Assembly: GCF_024586455.1 (NCBI RefSeq)
Contig: NC_065922.1
Coordinates: 1,736,001 to 1,800,000 of the forward strand
Reading direction: 5' to 3'
DNA length: 64,000 nt
DNA from: Bactrocera neohumeralis
Lineage: Eukaryota; Arthropoda; Insecta; Diptera; Tephritidae
Position numbers and translations under genes: made by a program. Below the pieces are notes generated by a model. The model was not told where the DNA came from. It searched no databases and worked only from the letters and a program-made list of their open reading frames with translations. Position 1 is the stretch's first letter; each line of letters opens with the position of its first letter. Of this stretch, positions 14,218 to 24,522 are shown in pieces.

Positions 14218-14760
14218 ATGTATTCTGTTGAGCAGCAAAAAAGAGGTTTGCCGCACGCACACATTCTTCTTTGGATGCGGATGGTGCTTACACCAGATCA
14301 AATTGATGAAATCATTTCAGCGGCAATTCCTGATTCAGAGATAGATCCAGAATTATACGAAGTGGGGAAAACCAATATGGTTCATGGACCTTGCAAACCT
14401 TACACTTGGTTTGTATGTCTGACAATAAATGCACGAAACACTACTCATGTGCTTTTCTTTCGGAAACGGAAATGGGAAATGATGGATATTCACTGTATCG
14501 GCGTCGCTCTCCAGACGACAATGGCAGAACATTTAGCATTTAGAGGCGTGAATATCGACGTTAACAACACATCGAAGTTGACAACACATGGATCGTACCA
14601 TATTCGCTACTTTTGTCTAATTCACATTCAAAACTCATGTCAATGTTGAATATTGCAGATTGGTGAAATCGATCAAAAACGTTTGCAAGTACGTCACCAA
14701 AGAAAGCAACATAGCGATTATTGGCCTTGAACGATATGAGATCAGCAGTATCGAATGGGT
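14218..14760 (+). pseudogene. Helitron Rep (HUH nuclease) region, broken
   Basis: A 143-codon frame begins near SVEQQKRGLPHAHILLW, the Helitron Rep signature whose H-A-H forms the metal-binding HUH motif. It continues with PDQIDEIISAAIPD and MVHGPC, all typical of the family. Frame changes follow. The later two-tyrosine motif is still visible at about 14668-14712 as IKNVCKYVTKES, but the first catalytic tyrosine position reads Asn. With frameshifts and this substitution the protein cannot be functional as it stands. Confidence 0.82.
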
Positions 14761-15189
14761 GTGAACTACAATAAAGCGCTTTGTAGGATATTTACTTTTG
14801 CAATTCATGAAAGTTTGTCGACTGTTGTGCGTCTCGCGGTTCAACTTCATTTAAGTCATCGCGTATTGTGAATGGTACAGTGTGTGCAACATTTTGAGAA
14901 GCATGCCAGCAGTAGCATTTGCTGGAACATGATAATCACTGGAAACAGACGAAGGACAATGCGATAGTACTTCGCATGCCACTGAAGTTCGCATACTTTT
15001 CGCGAAGATCATTTCGACATATCAGCCTTCAAATTCGCGTTAATTATGGGATACGAAAAAATGACATTGCCGATGACATTTTACATTATATTCGCTAAGA
15101 ATTGGCAAATTTCGGTTGATACTTCCAGTGGTTTGATATCAATTTCACCTCCCTTTTGTAAATTCACTTCAACGGAAGATGAACTCATC

Positions 15190-15690
15190 ACGAATGTTTA
15201 TCCGAACATTGGCCAAATTATCGTAACTGCGATAGCTTGAGTGCACGAGCAATTTTAGCTGCCAAAATTACCGATGTTAGTGATTTAAACTGGAAGATTC
15301 AACGTCAAGTTCCGGGAGGTTTGCGCTCATATAAATCGATCGATCGTCTTGACAAGGAAGACGAAACCGTAAATTATCCAGTGGAATTTCCAAATGCCAT
15401 ACCAAGCCTGCCCCAGCATCATTTGCGTCTTAAAGTTGGATCTGTCATTATTATGTTTCACAATCTTCATGCGCCGAAACTGTGTAATGAAACCCGACTG
15501 ATTATGACGCTGTTATCGAATACAAGGGACAGCCATTTCAGTTCAAACGTATTGAATTTCCAGGGAAAATTGCCTTTGCGTTGACAATCAACAGGACACA
15601 AGGAAATCGGGAAATGCTATGTTTTTCACACGGCCAGATATATGTGGCGTGTTGACGAGTTGGAAACCCATCTTCTCTGTATATTTAAGC
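15190..15690 (+). pseudogene. Helitron PIF1-type helicase C-terminal region, broken
   Basis: A 115-codon frame (15237-15584) contains SYKSIDR, YPVEFPN and LPQHHLRLKVGSVIIM, followed by NLHAPKLCNETRL, the conserved end of Helitron PIF1-like helicases. A frame change near 15584 is followed by TINRTQGNRE and CFSHGQIYVAC, matching the last helicase motifs, then an in-frame stop where the family has Ser-Arg-Val. Part of the helicase between these blocks is missing. The region corresponds to the coding end found at 7982-8232. Confidence 0.8.
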
Positions 15691-16404
15691 ACCAGAACAG
15701 AAATCAAAAAATTGTTTATTAAGCTGCGCTACATTAAAAAAATGTAGAAAAATCGTAAATAAATCATTTTCGACAGAATATAATTTCAACTTTTTTTCAT
15801 TTCAAAACACATAATTTCACGCAGGACAACGGCTGCGGGGTCAGCTAGTTTATTATAAAAGATAAAGAGTTATACACTCACATGTAATAATCTGAATAAG
15901 AATGAGAAATATTAATTTTTACTCCAATACTCTTCAGTCTTTGAATTTGTCTTATATCTTTCGGCTTATATCTTTCTTAAAAATAGTGATAGACTGTGTC
16001 ACTCTCACAGTTACCCTATACTTTGAATGTAACAAACACTTTTATTTCTCCAAATTTTCAAAAATGGTATTTAAAAACTCAAATTTGGTCAAAAATTCCT
16101 GCAAATTGTGTCAAAAGTGTACAAGATATAGGGCGAAAGTGGGTTTTTTCTATGGCTTTTAATAAGATGTCTTGTAAATTTACTATCAATTTCCTCAAAA
16201 ACCATATTGTGAGAATTTTGGAACTTCAGAATTTGCGTGGCTTCTGGTTCCTAAATTTTATATACTTAATATCGAAGATATTTTGCAAAAAATCACTTTT
16301 GTTCAAATCACCTCATGAAACTTGTAGGTAGGTAGATAAAGGGGGGCGGAAGAACACCCTTGGCCCCGAGCGCTCGAAGTTGTAGCTACGCCACTGCCAG
16401 CACA

Positions 16405-18068
16405 TAAGCAGCCATGGCCTCGCTTGTGGTCAGACCCTCGTCACACACATACACACGAACACAAAGCTATGCATTCCCTTCTGCGGTGGAGTACCGAGTT
16501 TAGTTCGCAAAGAAAATAGGCAGCAATACAAATGACCTTAAGCTTACAGCAACAAAAACAACTCAAAAACAAACACCTCCAGCAACAAAAAGGGGTGCTG
16601 CAATCTAAACAATGGTATTAAAAGAGGTGCTCTAAACTATGTGCATGCGCTTCGTTTACTCCAACCTGGTGCAGAATGTAAGTGATCCTATCTTGATGCA
16701 AATCGCAAAGTCAGGTTTTCCGCGTGGTCTATTGAAGTGTGGAAAAAGTGAGCACGAAGAAGAAGTGGCGCTAGAAGGACCACGATCGACAAAAACCAGT
16801 GCTAGTAAGAAGACCAAACCAATACGGTACAAATGCATTTACCTGTAGGACATGTGTGTATATGGTATATGGAGATATGCGGACTTGGCTCGTTGTGCTG
16901 ACTGTGTGAGGTTTTAATAAATTCTTGTTTACACGACACAACAAAAGCTCTCAGCGCGACCAAACCGCACATTTACATTATCGCAACACCGTGACGCAAC
17001 GCCTGAAACACCAACATAGTCCACCCACGCACACATAACCCGTATGAAGGACGAGGTCCTGTGGGCGACGAGTCGTTGCCGAGATGCAATGTAGCATGTT
17101 TTGAGAATTGATAGCGTGTGGCTCTGGACAACTGCAACAGCAAAACTGATTGCATGTTGCAAAGGTTGTTTTGATTTCGCTTGTTGCTGCTGCGTTTGGT
17201 GTGCGACAGACACAACGTCCGTCGCGACGTATGAGCAAACACACTCCGAAGAGTTGAGTAAATATTTTGCAAGTCATATTGTGCTTGCCACACATATGTG
17301 TGTGCGGGCACTACTGAAAATAAAACACTGCAAAAAAAATTGTAAACATTGGTAATACGAAAAAAAAAATTTCAAGTTTGTTTCACTCAAATGAAATTTT
17401 TATATAATACGGCAAAGAGATTTTTGGAAATTACCAATTCAAGATATAATGGTCGAAAAATCCTTTCCGTATATATAATCAACTTTCAAGGGGTCAGTAG
17501 GGTAATCTGACCTGTTTTTCGACATTTTTTTTTATAGAAATTTTTATTCTACAATTGAATCATGAGGTATATCGGGGAGTGTGTAAACAATTTTTTTTGG
17601 AATTTTTTGATGACATCTGTCGGAGAAATGGCTGGGTGAATGAGATGCGTTTTTTAACTGGCGGACACGATTTCTCATGTTTGGATCATCTGAAACACAA
17701 AAAGCCAAATTATTCTTAAAAAGTACGGCAATGGTTATCGTCCCTACTAGAATCATGAAAAATGTTGATAAAAAAAATAAATAAGGTTTTTTTTTTAATT
17801 TTTCCCCATGTAACATTGTCAATAAATTATAAAAATATAGGAACGATAGCCAGGCGTTTTGTGAACATGTAAAAAAAAATTAAGCAAATCGGTTGAGTAG
17901 TTCGACCGGAATCATGTCCGCCAGTTTAAAAAAGTGGGTTTTGAGAAAAACGCGCTTAAAGTGTGAGGTGTGCACTTCGAGCGCTCCAAAAGTCGAGCGG
18001 TATTATTATTTTTGGGCCTTTTTGGAAACCTTCCAATGGAAAAGTGGGTTTCTACATAAATTCTATGG
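16405..18068. other. Intergenic DNA with an unclassified repeat-like block
   Basis: 16405-17335 is ordinary AT-rich sequence with overlapping open frames on both strands and nothing recognisable. About 17340-18068 has many A and T homopolymers, the line TTGAGTAGTTCGACCGG, and a style seen in transposon untranslated ends. I suspect an old element but cannot classify it. The next hAT element inserted at its right edge. Confidence 0.45.
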
Positions 18069-18076
18069 GTATAAGG

Positions 18077-20110
18077 CAGTGTTTCCCAAAGTGGGCGATA
18101 ACGCCCCCTTGTGGGTGCTGCAGGTATCAAGGGGGCGGAAAGAGACCCAGAAAGAAAATGGGGGCGTTGTGTAGAGGCCTGGGAGGTTATTTATAATTTT
18201 ATTTAGCTAGGAGGCCTCTTAGACAACGACTACATGAGCTCTCGACTCTCAACAACAACTTGTGAACATCAAGCAAGATGACGACGGACTTCGAGCTTCG
18301 TACAATATCTCTTTGTTAATTGCTCAGAAAGGCAAACCACATGCCATCAGAGAAGAGTTAATATTGCCAGCAATAAATGAAGTACTAACTACCGTGCTTC
18401 ATAAACCGGCCGCAGATATTATCCGAAAAATTCCTTTGAGTAATAATTCTGTACAAAGACGAATTGAAGAAATGGCTGAAAACATTGAAGACTCATTGTA
18501 CGATCACCTGAGGTCAAGTCAATTTTCAATTCAGCTGGATGAGTCCACTTTACCAACTAATGAAGCATCGTTGTTGTCTTACGTGCGCTTTATTAAAGAA
18601 GAGAAAATATGTGAAGAACTATTATTTGCCAGAAATTTAGAGACCGATACAAAAGGCGAAACCATATTCAATATATTGGAAAAGTTTTGCGATGAGAAAG
18701 AAATTCCTTTGAAAAATATTATTTCAGTTGCTACGGATGGCGCTCCGGCTATGACAGGGTGCCATAAAGGCTTCATAGCGTACCTAAAAAATAAAATTCC
18801 AGATGTCCTTGGTGTACATTGCGTTATTTATAGACACCATTAAGTTGCTAGAAACTTAAGTGAAAAACTATTTCAATCACTGCAATATGTCATCAAAGCA
18901 GTCAATAAAATCCGCAACAGCTCTTGGAGTGATAGATTATTTCATCAGCTTTGTATTCCTAATGACGAGGATTTCAATCGTTTGTTGTTTCATACTGAAG
19001 TTCGTTGGCTATCAAGAGGCAATTGTCTGACTCGATTTTACAACCTGTTTGACTCTGTTATAGAGTTCTTGGAAACTAAAGATACAGAATTTCAAGACAA
19101 GCTCATAACATTAAAGAATGATATAGCCTACATGACAGACCTGTATAAATTGTTCAACGACATGAATCTTCAACTGCAAGGCGATAAACTAAATTTAATT
19201 AAAACAAAAAACGTCGTTGCTGCTTTCGCAGCCAAACTGCTTCTACACAAAAAGAATCTGGGCAGACGTGAGTTTCACAATTTTCCGAATTTATCAGTAT
19301 CATGCAGTAACGACGAATTGTTTGCCTACTGCCAACATTTGGAAAACCTCCACGTTGACTTCACCGAACGATACCAGGATATTTTGAGCTTGGAAATACC
19401 AGACTGGATGTTGCATCCGTTTTCAAATGTCAACACAGCAATGTGACCTCAGCTGGAAGAAGAACTTATAGAACTGACAACAAACGAGGATATAAAAATC
19501 AAGTTCAAAAATGGTTACCAAGAATTCTGGCTACAAAAACCGATCTCGCAATTGTACCCTGGATTGTGGTCAATCGTTCAACGATTCTTGATAGCATTCC
19601 GATTGTCATATTTGTGTGAACGAGGACTTAGTGCTGTGACAACACTGCTTACTAAAAATAGAAATTGTTTGCTTGTTACCGAACGTGGCGACTTGCGACT
19701 GTTCTTGAGTAAATTGGAACCTGATATTAACAAAATTATTAAACAGCATCAGGTTCATCCTTCACATTAGTTTTTATATATGGATCGATTATTTTAGTTT
19801 AATTTTTAATAAAATATTCTCTGTTTTAATACCATAAAGTTGTGTTTCAATAAGCATTCTTATTGGCAGGTGGAGCCCGCAAGAGTTAACTTGAGACCTA
19901 AGCGCCGTTGTATGTTACCTACTGCGCTTAGGTTTCAAGTTGCTGGTTATAGTAAAAGTTTCGTTTAGAATTCTCCGTTAATATACATATGTAGGTCACA
20001 ATAACTAATTTGAAGTTATAGTGGTTTTTAAATAGGTGAAAAAATGGGGGCGCTAAAAAAATATTTATTCTCAAAGTGGGCGGTAGACAAAATAAGTTTG
20101 GGAACCACTG
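18077..20110 (+). mobile_element. hAT-type DNA transposon with degenerate transposase
   Basis: The left end is CAGTGTTTCCCAAAGTGGGC and the right end, read inward, is CAGTGGTTCCCAAACTTATT. Both are flanked by a perfect 8-bp target duplication GTATAAGG (18069-18076 and 20111-20118). The 2034-bp element encodes one transposase frame with only two stops. The intact duplication and few lesions suggest a fairly young insertion. Confidence 0.93.
18262..19770 (+). pseudogene. hAT transposase (ZBED5/SCAND3-like group), two premature stops
   Basis: A single frame runs 18262-19770, broken by TAA at 18841-18843 and TGA at 19444-19446; each is one base from a sense codon. Recognisable blocks in order: SYNISLLIAQKGKPH, the first acidic site in FSIQLDEST, the second in VATDGAPAMTG, HCVIYRHH, TEVRWLSRG, and a C-terminal hAT dimerisation region with CERGLSAVTTLL and GDLRLFLSKLEPDI. 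The frame begins at MNIKQDDDGL, and only 185 bp separate it from the transposon end. The N-terminal BED-type zinc finger of full-length relatives is therefore missing. Likely dead without outside transposase. Confidence 0.88.
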
Positions 20111-20118
20111 GTATAAGG

Positions 20119-20603
20119 GAACAAAAAATGCAAAAAAAAATTCAGTCCATTAAATTTTTCACAGACAATTCATGTGGCACCCAAACATCGAGCTTTTTTT
20201 TGTAGCCAGCCATGTTATGGATGCTTATGTGATGGTCTTGGTAAATCTTATCCATAATTTCATCGACTTTTTCAATGATAGGTCGGCCAGAGCGTTGTGC
20301 ATCTTTCATATCGAAATTTCCAGAAGTGAAGCGAGCGAACCATTGCTGTGCTACACGAACTGATACAGTATCGTCTCCGTAAACTTCACAAATTTCATTG
20401 ATGGCTTGCGTGACATTCCTTCCTTTTTTATACACAAATTTCAAAATATTGTTTTCAACTTCCTCGAATTTAATTTTTTTTAGCTTAAAGTCTCACCTTT
20501 TCAACACTGTATGGTATGACACAATGTGATTTTGGTAGTACTGGAGATATACTACCGTAACGACATCTATTGACAAAATACGAAAATACTTTTTCGACTA
20601 TCT
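20119..20603 (-). mobile_element. mariner (Tc1/mariner) remnant, 5' half
   Basis: Read on the minus strand, the element begins with an inverted-repeat-like end at about 20603-20577 (GTCGAAAAAGTATTTTCGTA). A coding start follows: 20444-20142 gives FVYKKGRNVTQAINEICEVY, then WFARFTSGNFDMKD and RSGRP, the paired helix-turn-helix of mariner transposases. Part of the second helix-turn-helix is deleted before AGYKKKLDVWVPHEL. Sequence stops matching after LMD at about 20142, next to the duplication left by the hAT insertion. The catalytic domain is absent. Confidence 0.85.
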
Positions 20604-23600
20604 TATATAAATCAAGTTTGAGATCAAGGCGATTTATTTCTTTATTGCAAATAAGGTTAAGACGAGCATAGATATATGATAATAATTTAGCTCTTAGCTG
20701 AAAAGCTGGTCGAGAAACTTGCTGGTCAGCCGATGAAGTCTCTAACTGTTTTAATTTTTGCAAACAAGCATCTAACTTTTTTTACTCTCCGTCATCTTTG
20801 AAGCCGATGAAGCGAAAATCACGACTAAAATTAAATGTTAAAGAAATATAGGAATCGCCTTTAACATGTATGTTATTGATTCAAAACGAAATACTTTAAA
20901 CTAAAAGTTTCTGAAATGTACGACCTCAAACGGGAGTTATAAGTTACGATCAGTGTGTTTCTTGACTGGCTTGAAACGTGATGTTTTCAGGAAATTCGGG
21001 TTTGGGAAAAACTGAACTGCTATCTTCGGTTAGAAAGTCAAACAAAATATTCGAAGCTGAATTGATTCTCCCTAAAAATTTCCTGCCATGATAGAAAAGG
21101 CGATGGCTTTGATCCTATTTCAGCTTCAAAAAACAAACCGTTATTTGCCGTAAAATCACTTTTTCTCGTACTACAGTTAGTATATTGTGCTACCGGCTAT
21201 ACAATAACCAACTTCCAACAAACACTCACCTTTATTGCCTAACCAGAGCGATGCCGGTGCTGAAGGAGATAAAATTTATTTGCAGCAAATGGCTTTACTG
21301 TTGCACTGTTAAAAATAGAACTGAAAGATATAAACCCACACATGCTTAGAGTACACATGTGTGTAGGTAAAAATATGTCCGTGTGCCGCACAATGGTCTC
21401 ACAGCAACGGTGGGTGAAATGCGCATGGACGTTTTTAATTGAGTGTGTCAGTCTGCGTGTGAATGTGTGTAATTCACCTATAAAGAACAACTGCTGTGAG
21501 GTGAAATATATTAAATCTCTGGCTACTGCCACACCGGCACACAAACATATGCACTGCTATTGCTTAAGCTGCTCATCTGCACTCATGGCTGGCTGAGAAG
21601 CAGAAGCAGAATTATATGAGCAGACGTCTCAGGTTGCCACGCGCAATCAATGCAAAAATTCCGTAAATGAAATCACGGCAAATACCTCGATAACTCACCG
21701 TGACCGCTTTGACGCATTGACTCGCAAATTAATTCGGTGCTGAGTGCCCCGTTTCACCTTCGTTTAATTTTGCGTGATTTTGTGCTTCGCTGATTAGCGA
21801 AGACTTCACTGCAAATACTCGAACAAAACACGTGAAAATGCGTTAGTTAGAGGACAACGGGAAATGAGCAGCAGCGGACAGGCAAGACAGATGTCTGAAT
21901 ATCCGTTGCGACCATGAAGTTGGACCAAAGTTATTTGCGTCGAACGGAAACAGCAAACATGAGTAGAGGAATTACATTGCGAAGTTTGCGGCGAGAAAGT
22001 AAAAAGTTTACATGCACTTTCCTTTAATGTCCACATCCGAAGCAGGCAGTCCATTAAATACACATGCAGGTCTTGGTTACTTCTTAGGCTTCTAATTAGT
22101 GTCGGAAATCAAAATTGTTTGTGCAAAAGTTTTATTGTTTCCAGACGATGGTAGCAGGTGTTTGACTCATTAGCGGCAACGAAGTCGCAACAAAGCACAG
22201 ATCAGTTATCAAGGTAATTAAACGTTCGCTTTCATTATGCCATTGGACATTTCCGAAGAAAAGCATATTAGAAAACGAATGTTTCACGAACAATCTGTAA
22301 TTTTTTCTGGTTTAAATAAAATAACGGAACAATTACGAGAAATGTATCAAAGTTGTCAGTGGTTTAACGTGATCCTATTTCTCAGTAACTAGGTTTCAGT
22401 ACATATACAAATTTTGAGCAAGATTTGGGGGGAATCTGGTCCTTAGAAGAGACGCCTTACCTCTTCAATAATTTCAGCGATGTCAAATGCAAATCAACTA
22501 TTATTTTTCCCATTTTTATTAAGCAAATCCGCTTTCGGCGCTAGTCACAGTTCGTGACATGTGAAATTATGATTTTCTCTCTTTAAAATTTTAAATCAAG
22601 TTTAAATGAAATCTCACATGCGAAAACAGTTGTGATTGTTTGAAAAATAGAAGCGTTCAACTTATGGTAGATGTTGGCGGAGGCGTCGATTCCGCTATCA
22701 GATTCCATTTCGCTGCGATTTCATTGCAGCTGCTTCCGTCCGCCCTAGTTTTGGTTTTACTGCTTTTCAATGAAATTTGCACAAAATTTAAGCGGTGGAC
22801 AAACAAAGTTACACAAACAATGAGAGAAACAAAGAAACGAAAAAATTTTAGTAGATTCGGTGAGTAAATAAAAAATCCCATTAAAACACTTTGTACCAAA
22901 TTGCATTTTATTGTTTTTTTTTTTTTTATAAAAAACGAAGAGAACGACTTTCTAGGCCAGGCTGCGGAGCCTCAGGGGTGCAATGTTGGTAATATTTACC
23001 GGCACTTTTTAGCTGTTGAACTCGACCGAGTGTTTGTGCAAAGCCTGAAATGAGTGGGCCGAAGTGAGAGCAGCAGAGCGCAGAGGTGACGCCAAGTCTG
23101 CTGCAGGCGGCCAAGTGCACAGCGGGTAGAGGGTAGCGGACGGCGGCGTGTGGTGGGCTTTCCAGTGCATCATGAGACTCAAGTATATGGTAGAATGGCG
23201 AATGCTTTACTGTTGATGCTGCGCTGACCCCAATTCAAATGACAAATGAAAAGCCGTAGCAAAATCCGGTTCGCTCTCAACAATCCTCACGGGTGTAAAC
23301 AATGCACGAATGCAACTTAAATTACATATGTATTCATACGTGTTGGTATATGTCCGTGTCTGAAAAAAGTAAGCGGAAGTGGTTTCTGCCTAGTTTTCTG
23401 TAAAAACGTCTTAACTCAACATTTTCAAAGAGTTTAATTTTAGATTTTTTAGATGCAGACAAACATATTTCCTTGTGTTTTATATAAGTCTTAACTTAGA
23501 AGACACTGTCACGTATGTAAGTTTACGTAAGAACATAGCTATCAACACTCAGTTGTTTTTAATACAGTTTTAACGATCCTATCTATAAAGAGTCAAATTA

Positions 23601-23749
23601 AATAAGCTTGTATGAAATATTAAAGGCTCAGAAGTTATTCCCACACCCAGTACAGTTTATTACTACTAAAATATGATAACAATAAACATAAGATAGAATA
23701 GGAGAGATGGTAGCCAGGAAAATATCGAGTTTATATTAAACTAGAAAAA
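20604..23749. other. Intergenic DNA, no gene recognised
   Basis: AT-rich, with a T18 homopolymer near 22911 and a GC-richer patch at 22950-23160 that has no coding signature I trust. Nothing else is recognised. Confidence 0.55.
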
Positions 23750-24165
23750 ACATTAACATCGGCTGCGCCGAATCAAGAATGCCCTTCACAAACTTTCCAT
23801 ACAAGAACTTTATTTTCATCGGTCGGTTTGTATGTCATGGCAGCTATACCCTACAGTGTTCTGATACGAAATTGTTGCGTTGGCTAACAACGCATACGAG
23901 ATTTTATTAGAATATCTTGTCAAAGAAAAACGTTTTTATTACAAGAACTTGATTCTGATCGTTCAGTTCGTATGTTAGCTACATGCTTCATTCGTCCGTT
24001 ATAGACGGTTTCGACAAATTTTGGGAAGAAAAGAGATATTTCCAAAACTGAGAAAAAATCAACTCAGCTTGTCTCGCTGATTATTTTTCTACGGTCTTCG
24101 ACGTTTCCTTCTGGTGTTAAAATTTTCGTGCCTACTTAAAATACCCTGTACATGGTATAAAAAGT
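23750..24165 (+). repeat. Dispersed dipteran repeat (DINE-like, class uncertain)
   Basis: This shows the recurrent chain CATCGGCTGCGCCGAA, then TCGGTCGGTTTGTATG, GGCAGCTATA, GATCGTTCAGTTCGTATG, CGACGTTTCCTTCTGG and a terminal GGTATAAAAAG. The family is highly abundant in higher-fly genomes by my knowledge. A reverse-oriented relative is at 34411-34690. Confidence 0.65.
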
Positions 24166-24184
24166 GGCAATTGTTGTGTAGATT

Positions 24185-24522
24185 TATAGTTCTAATTGGT
24201 GTAAAACACTTTAAAATATGAAAAGAAACCGAAGGACAAAGGATCATGCCATTTAGTGTTCGAAAGGTGAGACTTTAAGCTTCATTTCTCCAAAACAAAA
24301 AAAATTAAATTCGGGGAAGTTGAAAAAAAGTTACAACTGTTCAAAAATGAGTGAAAATATTGGAGAAATTCGCTATATTTTGAAATTTTTGTATAAAAAA
24401 GAGAAAAATGCCACGCAAGCCATCAATGAAATTTGTGAAGTTTACGGAGACGATGATGTTTAAATATAAAAAAATAAGTTAAAATTTTATTAGGAATACG
24501 AAAAGACTTTTCGACTACCCAA
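24185..24522 (+). mobile_element. mariner remnant with large internal deletion
   Basis: It shares AAAGGTGAGACTTTAAGC and AAATTCGGGGAAGTTGAAAA with the 20.1-kb copy, then codes MSENIGEIRYILKFLYKKEK and NATQAINEICEVYGDD before an early stop. It passes directly into a 3' inverted-repeat end (AATACGAAAAGACTTTTCGA, then CTACCCAA, ending near 24522). Nearly all of the transposase is deleted, leaving a MITE-like derivative. The left end is not well preserved. Confidence 0.8.

Larger units (their letters stand above)
13437..15848 (+). mobile_element. Helitron, degenerate, inserted inside a hAT element
   Basis: It starts with TC (TCTACATATATAAATAAAAA) after an A and ends with CTAG before a T, the expected Helitron A|T insertion without target duplication. 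A short hairpin (CGCAG..CTGCG) lies just before the terminal CTAG. Inside are broken pieces of a Rep-helicase protein in several frames. At 2.4 kb it is much shorter than an autonomous element, so internal deletions are certain. The 5' part holds two different Helitron-like starts (13437 and about 13605). Confidence 0.88.
13306..16396 (+). mobile_element. Non-autonomous hAT-type DNA transposon, interrupted by a Helitron
   Basis: The ends are 14-bp inverted repeats CAGTGGCGTAGCTA (13306 rightward and 16396 leftward). They are flanked by a perfect 8-bp target duplication CCAGCACA (13298-13305 and 16397-16404), diagnostic of hAT-class insertion. Removing the nested Helitron leaves only about 680 bp (13306-13436 plus 15849-16396). 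There is no transposase, so the original element was a short non-autonomous one. The sub-terminal G-run after the left end has a partial counterpart near the right end. Strand assignment is arbitrary. Confidence 0.9.

Noticed and set aside
14041..15240. Independent small genes at 14218-14649 and 15046-15240
   Set aside because: Both are fragments of the degraded Helitron protein or its intervening sequence, not separate genes.
17544..17822. 92-codon minus-strand frame with a hydrophobic stretch
   Set aside because: It lies in a homopolymer-rich block of likely repeat origin. The hydrophobic residues come from T-rich codons, and there is no recognisable family.
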